A stretch of DNA of 64,000 nt from Eggerthella timonensis. Its GTDB lineage: Bacteria > Actinomycetota > Coriobacteriia > Coriobacteriales > Eggerthellaceae. Numbering within the stretch: position 1 is the stretch's first letter; the number at the start of each line of letters is the position of its first letter. This document shows positions 34,240 to 41,531 of this stretch, piece after piece. Below the pieces are notes generated by a model, which made no database searches, was not told the DNA's origin, and saw only the letters and a program-made list of their open reading frames with translations. Where the stretch lies: NCBI RefSeq assembly GCF_900184265.1, contig NZ_FXXA01000002.1, forward strand, positions 2,652,539 through 2,716,538, given 5' to 3'. Made by a program: the position numbers and the translations under genes.

Positions 34240-35718
34240 TCAGTGCTTGTAATCGATATCCTGGCCCGTAGCGCCGTCAACCTCGACGAACGTCACGTTC
34301 GAGCAGGTCAAACCTTCAACCTCAGTAGGCGTCGGAAACGATCGAGAGAACAGGATGCCCGTGCTGACGCGTGTGACGACGGCATCGGAAATCTCGAGCG
34401 TGCCCTGGTAGCGGATGGTGGGGCTGGCGAACCCGTCGGCGCTCTTATCCGTGGAGAACGATCCACCCCTGATCACGGAAGAGCCGTTTGCGTTTTTGAG
34501 GTCGACCGCGATGCTGTAGCTGCCCTGCACCTGCACGTTCTCCAGATAGGTTTCAGGAGCGTTCGAGCATACGCCCGACGAGTTCATCACCGATGCCGAA
34601 CCGACCACGATGGCGGCGTTCTCAACGGAAAGCGACGAGCCGAGGACGTGTATCACCCCTGCACCCTTCTGGGAAGAGGTGTAGGTGCCGCCATGCACGG
34701 CCACACGGGAGCCCAACGCTCCGTAGACCGCCCATCCGTTCGAAGACGACGCGTTCACGGAGAAATCATCGCCTGCGTTTATGACCACCGCTGCGCCTTT
34801 GTCTGCATACACTACGCCGTCGATAGCCCCATTGCCCTCGATGGTCAACGTGGTGCCCGAAGCGGCCTTGATGGACTGCGTTCCCTCGGCGACAACGAGC
34901 GTATTGCCTTGCAGGTCGATGGTGGTGTCGGCACCGATCGTCTTGGACGCATCGACGGTCAGGTCTTCGGCCAGTTGCACGATGCCGCCGGCGGCGATCG
35001 CCTGATCGAACTCCTCTGCCGTGGACACCACGGTGGGATAGGCGGCATCCTTGTCGTAGTCGGCATTGCCGAAGCCGTCGACCTCAGCGGTATCCTGGGC
35101 GGCAACGACGCTCACATCCGCCTCGAATGCCTTGCCCTGGTACTGGTTGCCCGCGTTCTCGCTCATGCCGTACACCAGCAAAAACTGCACGGATTCACCG
35201 GGCGCGACATGCCCTTCGTACGCTCTGCCCACGGTCTCGAGCGTGCTCATAGGCCGCTGGGTGAACTGCCCTACGGCCACGCCGTCCTCCACTAAGACGA
35301 AGTCGTACCACAGCGCGTCGGTCAGGCCTCCTTCGACGATGTCGAACTGCAGCTTGATCTTGGTTGCCAGATCGCCCGCGTTCGTCACGGTAAGCAGCTT
35401 GGCGTCGCGCTGCCCCGGCTCCCAGTTAATCTGCTGTATGACGTGCACGTCCGGAGCCTCCACGTCCGAAGCCGCCCCGAACGCCAGATCGTCCGGAATC
35501 ATATCCGTGCCGAGCTCGCCTGCAGCCACTCGCACGTCGCCGGCGGCATCGTATGATGCCACCGTCGCGGTGATGCCGAGCGTGCCGGCCTGGATCTTGT
35601 TGCCCTTGTTTGCCGCGGTGTCGGTGAACCACGCGAACGTGAGGCCCAGCAGCAGCGCCACCGACGCCACGATGAGCGCCGCGCTGGCGATGAGCTTCCT
35701 GTTGTTGGTCGTTTCCAT
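34240..35718 (-). CDS. SipW-cognate exported protein with TasA-like and beta-helix domains (1)
   Basis: A 492-residue secreted protein. The N-terminus, 'NNRKLIASAALIVASVALLL' plus 'GLTFAWFTDTAANKGNKI', is the SipW-dependent signal type with cleavage near the TDT. A TasA/camelysin-like beta domain (about residues 40-180) ends in 'ENAGNQYQGKAFEADVSVVAAQ'. It is followed by 'DGFGNADYDKDAAY' and a right-handed beta-helix (about 200-490) with repeated short strands. This suggests a surface fibre or matrix protein with an adhesive or carbohydrate-contacting passenger. ATG 35718 has GAGAGGAA upstream. Confidence 0.85.
   Translation of the reverse strand: METTNNRKLIASAALIVASVALLLGLTFAWFTDTAANKGNKIQAGTLGITATVASYDAAGDVRVAAGELGTDMIPDDLAFGAASDVEAPDVHVIQQINWEPGQRDAKLLTVTNAGDLATKIKLQFDIVEGGLTDALWYDFVLVEDGVAVGQFTQRPMSTLETVGRAYEGHVAPGESVQFLLVYGMSENAGNQYQGKAFEADVSVVAAQDTAEVDGFGNADYDKDAAYPTVVSTAEEFDQAIAAGGIVQLAEDLTVDASKTIGADTTIDLQGNTLVVAEGTQSIKAASGTTLTIEGNGAIDGVVYADKGAAVVINAGDDFSVNASSSNGWAVYGALGSRVAVHGGTYTSSQKGAGVIHVLGSSLSVENAAIVVGSASVMNSSGVCSNAPETYLENVQVQGSYSIAVDLKNANGSSVIRGGSFSTDKSADGFASPTIRYQGTLEISDAVVTRVSTGILFSRSFPTPTEVEGLTCSNVTFVEVDGATGQDIDYKH
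35579..35718 (-). repeat. Duplicated 140-bp signal-peptide module, copy A
   Basis: Bases 35579-35718 and 37070-37209 are the same length and differ at only a few positions. They encode the first ~46 residues of the two large SipW-cognate proteins, while the rest of the two genes is clearly different. Confidence 0.9.
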
Positions 35719-35775
35719 AGCGTTTCCTCTCCACAAGCTGCCAGCGTTCTGTTCAAGATCAGGCCGGCTCGACCT

Positions 35776-37209
35776 TTACGAAACCGTGTTTCCGTTGATC
35801 GGGGCATCGTTGAACGCGGCAACGAACTCCGAAGACGGGCTCGCAGCCGAAACGGTTCCGCTGTTCGAGCATCCGCTTATGACGCAGTTCCCCGCGTAGG
35901 CGAAAGCGCCGAGCCCTCCGGCGTATCCGGAGCCGATCGCGGTGATCGAACCGTAATTGGCGCAATCCGCAAGACTGATGACGTCCACATTCTCGCCTCC
36001 GCTTGCGGTGATGGAACCCCATATGCCGCCCGCATGCCATTTGTTGACCGTAACGTCAGCGCTGTTGACGCACTGAGCGAACGTGATGGAGGAGCCGCTC
36101 GGCCCCCAACCTTGTCCGAGAATGCCTCCGGCAACCTGCGCTTGCTTGTCTCCGACATCTTGGATCGAAGCGATCGTACCGCTCGCCACCTCGATGTTCT
36201 CGAAGGCAAGGGGCGCGCAGCCGTCGCCGACGACCGCGGAGGTAGCGTAGCGTCCTTGAAGGTTGCAGTTCACGATCTTCAGGTTCTTCACGGTCGCGTT
36301 CTCTGCATACCCGAACAACGCAACCCCTCGCGTGGGATCGCTGCTCGAAGGATTGCTCGACGCCGTAAGGTTTTCGATCGTGTGGCCCTTACCGTCGAAC
36401 GTCCCCGTGAACGGGTTGTCGCCGCCGATGGGAGTCCATTCGTTGCCTCCAAGATCGATGTCGCTCTGCAGCTCGACCGTCACGCCTTCTCCCGAGCGCG
36501 CCATTCCAAGCGTCCCGTCCGCAACCGCTTGCGCAATCCATGCGAGATCGGAGCCCGTGGAAACCCGATAGACGCCGTCTTGGTCCGGTACGACCTCCGT
36601 CTTCGTTGCACCGTCCCATGCATATGCGGCGTCCTTGTCGTACTGATCGTCGCCGAAGCCGTCCTTCTCGACCGGTGCCTGAGTGGCTTTCAGCAGGATA
36701 TCGAACGTGGCGACGGCACCCTGGTAGGTATTGCCCGCGCTTTCCTGCATCTTCAGATACACCGACCTCGCGGCCGACGACGCTCCGGCTTCCAAGGTTC
36801 CGGAATCGAACGCCGAGCCGTTGAGGAACGTGGCGAGCGTGCCGACGCTCACGTCGTCGACATACACGTCGATGACGTTTTCGATGCCTTTGCTCTGGCT
36901 CAAATCGCCCGACTGGAAACTCAATTCGTATTTGACGGCCAAGCTTCCGATGTTTTCGACCGCCAAGCTCGCCTTGCCGGTCGAATAGCCGGGCTCCCAT
37001 AGGTTGTGGTCGAACACGGGATCGGGCGACCCGCCGATGTCCGCCCCGTTCTCCAGCAGCGCCACCTGCAGCGTGCCGGCCTGGATCTTGTTGCCCTTGT
37101 TCGCCGCGGTGTCGGTGAACCACGCGAACGTGAGGCCCAGCAGCAGCGCCACCGACGCCACGATGAGCACCGCGCTGGCGATGAGCTTTCTGTTGTTGGT
37201 CGTTTCCAT
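35776..37209 (-). CDS. SipW-cognate exported protein with TasA-like and GLUG-type repeat domains (2)
   Basis: A 477-residue paralogue of the next gene. It has the same SipW-type signal and a TasA/camelysin-like domain ('WEPGYSTGKASLAVENIGSLAVKYELSF' to 'ESAGNTYQGAVATFDILLKATQ'), then the shared linker 'DGFGDDQYDKDAAY'. The passenger differs: 'IGGDNPFTGTFDGKGHTIENL' introduces GLUG-like repeats ('AGGILGQGWG', 'AGGIWGSITA', 'AGGLGAFAYAGN'), as in adhesin stalks. ATG 37209 is the module start. It is the third gene of the operon. Confidence 0.85.
   Translation of the reverse strand: METTNNRKLIASAVLIVASVALLLGLTFAWFTDTAANKGNKIQAGTLQVALLENGADIGGSPDPVFDHNLWEPGYSTGKASLAVENIGSLAVKYELSFQSGDLSQSKGIENVIDVYVDDVSVGTLATFLNGSAFDSGTLEAGASSAARSVYLKMQESAGNTYQGAVATFDILLKATQAPVEKDGFGDDQYDKDAAYAWDGATKTEVVPDQDGVYRVSTGSDLAWIAQAVADGTLGMARSGEGVTVELQSDIDLGGNEWTPIGGDNPFTGTFDGKGHTIENLTASSNPSSSDPTRGVALFGYAENATVKNLKIVNCNLQGRYATSAVVGDGCAPLAFENIEVASGTIASIQDVGDKQAQVAGGILGQGWGPSGSSITFAQCVNSADVTVNKWHAGGIWGSITASGGENVDVISLADCANYGSITAIGSGYAGGLGAFAYAGNCVISGCSNSGTVSAASPSSEFVAAFNDAPINGNTVS
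37070..37209 (-). repeat. Duplicated 140-bp signal-peptide module, copy B
   Basis: Partner of the copy at 35579-35718. The near-identity at the DNA level, including synonymous sites, points to recent duplication or gene conversion. Confidence 0.9.
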
Positions 37210-37285
37210 GTGACTCTCTTCCTTGTCGCTTCGTTTCGGATGAAGGGCGTCGCCCGCCCTCAATGCGCAATCGCGTATGAGCGCC

Positions 37286-37660
37286 TCACCCCTCTCCCTC
37301 GACGTTCTCCGGGACGGGATCGGCGCCCTGCCCCGCAGGGTCGGGCGGCGATTCCTCCGCATCCGACGCCTCGCCTTCCGCCGCATCGTCCGCAGGGAGC
37401 GGGGCGACGTCGGCGGGGGCTTCGTCGGGGGCTTCGGGCACGGCGGCTCCCTCCGCCGGCTCGGGAGCCTCCTCAGGCGGCGCGACCGCCGGCTCGACGT
37501 ACCTGACGACGTTGCCCTCGTTCACCACGGCGTCGGTGAGCCAGGCATGCGTCGTCCCGGTCGCGACCAACGCCGACGCCGCCAGCAACAGGACGCTCGC
37601 CGCGAGCGCGAGGCGAAGGCCGCGCAGCGCGGCGGCCGTCGAAGGGCTCGACGAGGCCAT
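37286..37660 (-). CDS. Short SipW-cognate protein with acidic Pro/Ala/Glu tail
   Basis: A 124-residue protein. Its N-terminal half is a SipW-type signal ('LRLALAASVLLLAASALVATG' then 'THAWLTDAVVNEGNVV'). The rest is a proline-, alanine- and glutamate-rich tail of about 70 residues without a folded domain. It could be a fibre initiator, spacer or cell-wall-spanning stub. The ATG overlaps the stop of the preceding gene (TGATG). Its passenger is unlike anything I can name. Confidence 0.75.
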   Translation of the reverse strand: MASSSPSTAAALRGLRLALAASVLLLAASALVATGTTHAWLTDAVVNEGNVVRYVEPAVAPPEEAPEPAEGAAVPEAPDEAPADVAPLPADDAAEGEASDAEESPPDPAGQGADPVPENVEGEG

Positions 37661-38805
37661 CAGAATCCCCCTCCCCCGACGTTCGCGACCTGCACCGCGT
37701 CGGCGCAGAGGTCGAACCCCACGCCGCCGCCCTGGAGGTCGTCGCCGGCCCCCTCCTGCAGGCGCACCGAGACGGCGAGCGTCTCGGCCTGGCCGGGTTC
37801 GAGGATCGTCGGGGACGCGCAGGAGCCGCAGTGCTCCAGCTGCGACGCATTGCCCGAGAACAGCACCGCATCGCCGAGGAGCACGGTGAACTCCACCGCA
37901 TCGGCCGCGTCGCCTTGGAGGTTTTCGAGGTACAGGCAGTAGCGGGCGGCGGCCGTCCCCGTGTTGGCGACGACGAGCTCCTCCGTGACGGCCCGGCCCG
38001 GCTCCAGCCGCGCCGATCGCTCGGAGAACGCCGGCGCGCCGCCGTTCAGGTCGATGGAGACGGTGCCGGTGTCGAAGACGTTCCCGCGCACGCTGGCGCG
38101 CGGCGAGAGCAGCGCCCAGGCGAGCGCGACGACCAGCGAAGCCAGCGCGACGGCCGCGACCAGGCGAAGCGCCTGCCTGCGCCGGCCCTGCAGCCTCCTC
38201 GCGGCGAGGGCCGCCGCCGCGGCGACGCATAGCAGCACGAGCGCCCCGAGCGCGGCCCCGAGCGCATCGCCCGTCTTCGCCAAGGGGGCCAGCTTCCCTT
38301 CGTCGGACGCGTCCACCGACCAATGCAGGTCGATCTGCGCGTGCGCCCCCTGGAACTCGTTGCCCGCCGACGCGCTCAACGACACGGTGACCCGGCAGGC
38401 GAGGACGGTCTCCCCCGCGCCGTCGTCCACCCGGAGCGTGGCGGGCTCCCGAGACAGCGCGCTCGCCGGCCCGTCGTACACGACCGTGCCCGCAGCGTCC
38501 TCCAGGCGCACGTTCAGAACGTCCGCCAAGCCCCGCTCGTCCGAAACGACCTCGACGGCGAAACGGACGTCGAGGGGTTCCGCGTGCGCCACCTTCACGA
38601 CGAAGTCGCGCGACTCCGCGTCGCCGGGAAGCATCCCCGCCACCGAGAACCGCTCGTTCGCCGAGGGGGCGCCCTCGTACAGCTCGACCGACGCGCCCCC
38701 GCCCTCGGCGCGCGCCGACGCCGCGGGGCAAGCCAGCGCCAGGCAGCAGGCCGCGAGCGCCGCGAGGAGCGCCGTTGCAGCGGCCCTCCTCGCGGTTCTG
38801 AGCAT
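37660..38805 (-). CDS. Two-module surface protein: LAKTG-anchored TasA-like half fused to SipW-cognate half
   Basis: A 381-residue protein with two exported units in one frame. Residues 1-33 are an ordinary signal peptide; 35-165 a TasA-like domain ending 'SAGNEFQGAHAQIDL'; 175-179 LAKTG, followed by a hydrophobic stretch and a basic tail (ARRLQGRRR), a sortase sorting signal. From 213 a second signal-like helix starts, followed by 'WALLSPRASVRGNVFDTG', which resembles the SipW-type cleavage region. A second TasA-like domain ends 'GAGDDLQGGGVGFDL'. It looks like two ancestral genes joined. First gene of the operon. Confidence 0.82.
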   Translation of the reverse strand: MLRTARRAAATALLAALAACCLALACPAASARAEGGGASVELYEGAPSANERFSVAGMLPGDAESRDFVVKVAHAEPLDVRFAVEVVSDERGLADVLNVRLEDAAGTVVYDGPASALSREPATLRVDDGAGETVLACRVTVSLSASAGNEFQGAHAQIDLHWSVDASDEGKLAPLAKTGDALGAALGALVLLCVAAAAALAARRLQGRRRQALRLVAAVALASLVVALAWALLSPRASVRGNVFDTGTVSIDLNGGAPAFSERSARLEPGRAVTEELVVANTGTAAARYCLYLENLQGDAADAVEFTVLLGDAVLFSGNASQLEHCGSCASPTILEPGQAETLAVSVRLQEGAGDDLQGGGVGFDLCADAVQVANVGGGGF

Positions 38806-38916
38806 GCTATGTCGCCGTGTCGGTTCCAGCTCGATCCTTTACCCCGGCGCAGGCACCGACAAGCCAAGCCCCCTCTCGGAGGATTCCGTCTTGCCTATGC
38901 GATTTGCGCTTGATGT

Positions 38917-38934
38917 ATTACCGTCAAGGGTAAT
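38917..38934. promoter_or_regulatory. Inverted repeat at the sip-operon promoter
   Basis: ATTACC-n6-GGTAAT overlaps the downstream edge of the candidate -10 box. It resembles half-sites of the palindrome at 38977-38990. Confidence 0.45.
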
Positions 38935-38960
38935 GATAGAGCCCCCCCCCCCGCAAACAA
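38933..38960 (-). promoter_or_regulatory. Candidate promoter with an 11-G tract in the spacer
   Basis: On the minus strand, TTGTTT (38955-38960) and TATCAT (38933-38938) are separated by 16 bases. Eleven of these are an uninterrupted G run (C11 at 38942-38952 on the plus strand). It lies about 130 bp before the first gene of the SipW/TasA-like operon. Slippage would change the spacer length. Confidence 0.6.
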
Positions 38961-38976
38961 TCGGCATCGGCGTTTC

Positions 38977-38990
38977 TTACCCCGGGGTAA
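38977..38990. promoter_or_regulatory. Perfect 14-bp palindrome TTACCCCGGGGTAA
   Basis: Lies 17 bp upstream of the candidate -35 box. A third related half (TTTACCCCGG) occurs near 38838. Together they suggest binding sites for a dimeric regulator of the operon. Confidence 0.5.
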
Positions 38991-39146
38991 TCTTGATTTT
39001 TTCGATCAGGAAGCCCCCGGCGCCCGAATTCGCAGCGCGAAGCGCCTCGTACTCACCGTCCCGCCGGCGGGCGGCGGGCAGGCGCGCCGACGCCTCCCCG
39101 GGCGATGCGGCCTGCCGAAGACGGCCCCGTACGGCTCGGAACATGA

Positions 39147-39172
39147 AGAAAGGGCCGCAAAGGGCCCTTTCT
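39147..39172 (-). terminator. Terminator of the flavoprotein reductase gene
   Basis: Ten-bp arms AGAAAGGGCC/GGCCCTTTCT (39147-39156 and 39163-39172) with a 6-base loop lie about 55 bases after the stop on the minus strand, ending in TTTCT. Confidence 0.7.
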
Positions 39173-39228
39173 CGGAGAGAGGAACGGGAGGGAGGGGGTT
39201 CCTCGGGATCCGCGTCGCGCGGCGGCTC

Positions 39229-41232
39229 CTACAGGTTCGCCACCGTCTTGCCGGCCAGCCAGCCGTGCGTCATTGCCATGCCCACGGAGTTGCCCGCGAA
39301 CGGCGTGCTGTAGCCGAAGCCGTAGCGTCCGCCCAGGCAGTTGCCGGCCGCGTACAGGCCCTTGATGGGCGTCCAGTCGGTCTTCAGCACGTTCTGCGAC
39401 TCGTCGGACACGAGGCCCGACATCGTCACCATCATGGGCGTGGAGCTGTGGGACAGCTGGCCCTTGCCTCCGTAGAACGGCGGGGTCTCGATGGGCGCCA
39501 GGTAGGCGGCGTCCTTGCCGAAGTCGGTGTCGCCGTCGGCGCTGCGGCACAGCTCGTTGTAATGCTCGATGCTCTTGACGAACTCCGTCGCCGCGTCGCC
39601 CTCGTAGCCCAGGATGGTCGCCAGCTCCTCCAGCGTGTTCGCGGCGAACACCGTGCCCTTCATCATCTTGCGTTCGGCCAGGTTCGCGCCCACCACCTCG
39701 TAGCCTTCGGCGTCGCCCACGGGCACCTTCGCCATGTCGGCCTCGAGCGCGTCCATGTAGTCGTCCATGCCGAAGTTCGGCGCGCCGTGGTCGAGCGGCG
39801 CCTTGCCCACGATGTCCTTCCAGTTCGCGTCCGACACCCAGGTGCACAGGCCGTGCGGCTGGCGCAGCGACACCGCCGAGAGCTGCGGGATGGCGCCCTC
39901 GTTGCAGAAGCGCTTGCCCTCGGAGTTGAGCATGAGCATCGGCGCGGTGCCCCACGGGCCGCTCGCGGCGCCGCCGAGGCCCATCCAGCCGCGCGGGCTG
40001 GGCTCGATCATGCCGCCCGCCCAGCATCCCATCTTGTGGGCCGCGCCGGTGCGGAAGCCGGTCTGCGTCCAGTCGTCCTTCGTCGCGCCGCTGCGCTCGC
40101 CCCATTCCATGCCCTCGTTGAGCAGCGCCCAGCACATGGCGGGATCGCCGATGAAGTCGCCCGCGGCCAGCACCACGCCCTTGTTCGCATTGAACTTCAC
40201 GTAGCCGTCGGGGCCCTCGGCGATGAGGCCGGTCACGTCGCCCGCGTCGTTCTGCACGAGCACGGTGCCCGTGTGCTGGAAGAACCACTCCGCGCCGTTC
40301 TCCTGCGTGTGCTTGACGATGTACTTGTGCACGAACTCGATGTTGTTGCCCTGGTAGCCGTAGAACTGCGCGTTGCACGGCCAGGTCTTGTAGCCGCCGC
40401 ACTCGATGGGGTACTCCACGTTCGCGCCGCTCCAGGCCGCCTGCGTGTTGCACAGCGGGTACTCGAACATGTTCGACATATCGAAGGTGCCCTCGTCGGG
40501 CACGTCCACGCCGGGGATGACCACCTGGGTGTCCTTCATGAACACGGCGCTGTCGTTGGCCAAGCGATCAGCCTCGTAGCCGTCGTAGATCTCCTTGTAA
40601 CGGTCGAACATGGGGCCGGAGCTCTGCACGTAGTTGCGCAGCAGGCCCGGGTTCACGCGCCCACCCGCGCGCTTGCAGAACTCGGCCGTGATCTCGCCGG
40701 TGTTGTAGGGGCCGAACCCGCGCTCGATGAGGAACTGCGAGTTCACGTGCCCGATGTCCTCGCCGTACCAGCCCGCCAGGTTCGTGCCGCTCGTGTTCTC
40801 CTCGTCCACGTAGCTCGACCACGGCTGCATCTCGATGACCGCCACCGTAGCACCCTCGTCGACCGCGCCGCACGCGGCCATGAGGCCCGCGTGGCCGCCG
40901 CCGAACACCACCACGTCGAACGTCTTCTCGTCCACGATGTCGGCGTCGTCGACCGTCGGCGGCGCGCCCAGCCAGTCGCCGGGGCCGCAGTAGCCGCGCA
41001 CGCGGCCGTCGTCGGTGAGGCCCGAGAACGCCGTGGGCTCGGACGATCCGCCGCCCGGGCCGCCGCCCGGGCCTCCGCCTTCGCCGCCCGCGTCCGCCTT
41101 GGCCGTCTCGGTCTTGTCGGCGGCGCCCGCGTTCGTCGTCTGGGGCGCGCACCCCGCCAAGCCGAGCGCGGCGATGCTTCCCATCGCGGCGGCGCCCATC
41201 AGGAAATCGCGGCGCGTCAGATCTTCTCCCAT
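39229..41232 (-). CDS. Tat-exported FAD-dependent fumarate-reductase-like flavoprotein
   Basis: A 667-residue reductase of the FrdA/urocanate-reductase flavoprotein family. A twin-arginine signal (TRRDFL, residues 6-11) ends in a lipobox (LAGC, about 25-28), so it is probably a surface lipoprotein. A glycine-rich linker precedes the FAD-binding domain ('FDVVVFGGGHAGLMAACGA'). The C-terminus has 'GLYAAGNCLGGRYGFGYSTPFAGNSVGMAMTHGWLAGK'. Such enzymes reduce a double bond in an exported electron acceptor, but the substrate cannot be named. No heme domain is present, so an external cytochrome must feed it. It diverges from a membrane LuxR regulator. Confidence 0.88.
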   Translation of the reverse strand: MGEDLTRRDFLMGAAAMGSIAALGLAGCAPQTTNAGAADKTETAKADAGGEGGGPGGGPGGGSSEPTAFSGLTDDGRVRGYCGPGDWLGAPPTVDDADIVDEKTFDVVVFGGGHAGLMAACGAVDEGATVAVIEMQPWSSYVDEENTSGTNLAGWYGEDIGHVNSQFLIERGFGPYNTGEITAEFCKRAGGRVNPGLLRNYVQSSGPMFDRYKEIYDGYEADRLANDSAVFMKDTQVVIPGVDVPDEGTFDMSNMFEYPLCNTQAAWSGANVEYPIECGGYKTWPCNAQFYGYQGNNIEFVHKYIVKHTQENGAEWFFQHTGTVLVQNDAGDVTGLIAEGPDGYVKFNANKGVVLAAGDFIGDPAMCWALLNEGMEWGERSGATKDDWTQTGFRTGAAHKMGCWAGGMIEPSPRGWMGLGGAASGPWGTAPMLMLNSEGKRFCNEGAIPQLSAVSLRQPHGLCTWVSDANWKDIVGKAPLDHGAPNFGMDDYMDALEADMAKVPVGDAEGYEVVGANLAERKMMKGTVFAANTLEELATILGYEGDAATEFVKSIEHYNELCRSADGDTDFGKDAAYLAPIETPPFYGGKGQLSHSSTPMMVTMSGLVSDESQNVLKTDWTPIKGLYAAGNCLGGRYGFGYSTPFAGNSVGMAMTHGWLAGKTVANL

Positions 41233-41531
41233 GTCTTTCCCCTTTCCCGTTCGTGCATGATGCCGGGCCGCTCGGCCCGCTGCGCCGCATCATCGCCGCT
41301 GCGCGAGCGCTTGTACTCACCCGACGGGGGCCCAAACCCGAAAATCGCCCGCAATTCACCCGTCTCGGGTGAACGGTGATCTGCGATTTCATGCGACCAT
41401 GGAAGGGCAAAGGGAGCGTCGGCATCAACGTTTCGCTTGTACGGGCAACCGCGGTTGCGTACCATGGGATCGATGTCGGCAAGAGGGGTTCGGCGGCTCG
41501 TTCGGAGCCGCGAGGGAGACGGTGGTTCATC
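41233..41531. other. Divergent regulatory region between flavoprotein and LuxR genes
   Basis: About 300 bp without a gene. It contains the inverted repeat at 41355-41373 and must hold promoters for both directions. Frames running in from 41376 upstream of the LuxR-type gene are low quality. Confidence 0.5.
41355..41373. promoter_or_regulatory. Inverted repeat TTCACCCG-TCT-CGGGTGAA
   Basis: Perfect 8-bp arms around a 3-base spacer lie in the divergent region between the flavoprotein and LuxR-type genes. A further TCACCCG half occurs near 41317-41325, and a CGGGTGAA half near 44149-44156 before the HemW-like gene. A candidate operator. Confidence 0.5.

Larger units (their letters stand above)
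38806..39228. other. Regulatory intergenic region before the sip operon
   Basis: No gene is seen. The stretch holds the poly-G promoter, the palindromes listed separately, and the terminator of the flavoprotein gene at 39147-39172. Both flanking genes run on the minus strand. Confidence 0.6.
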
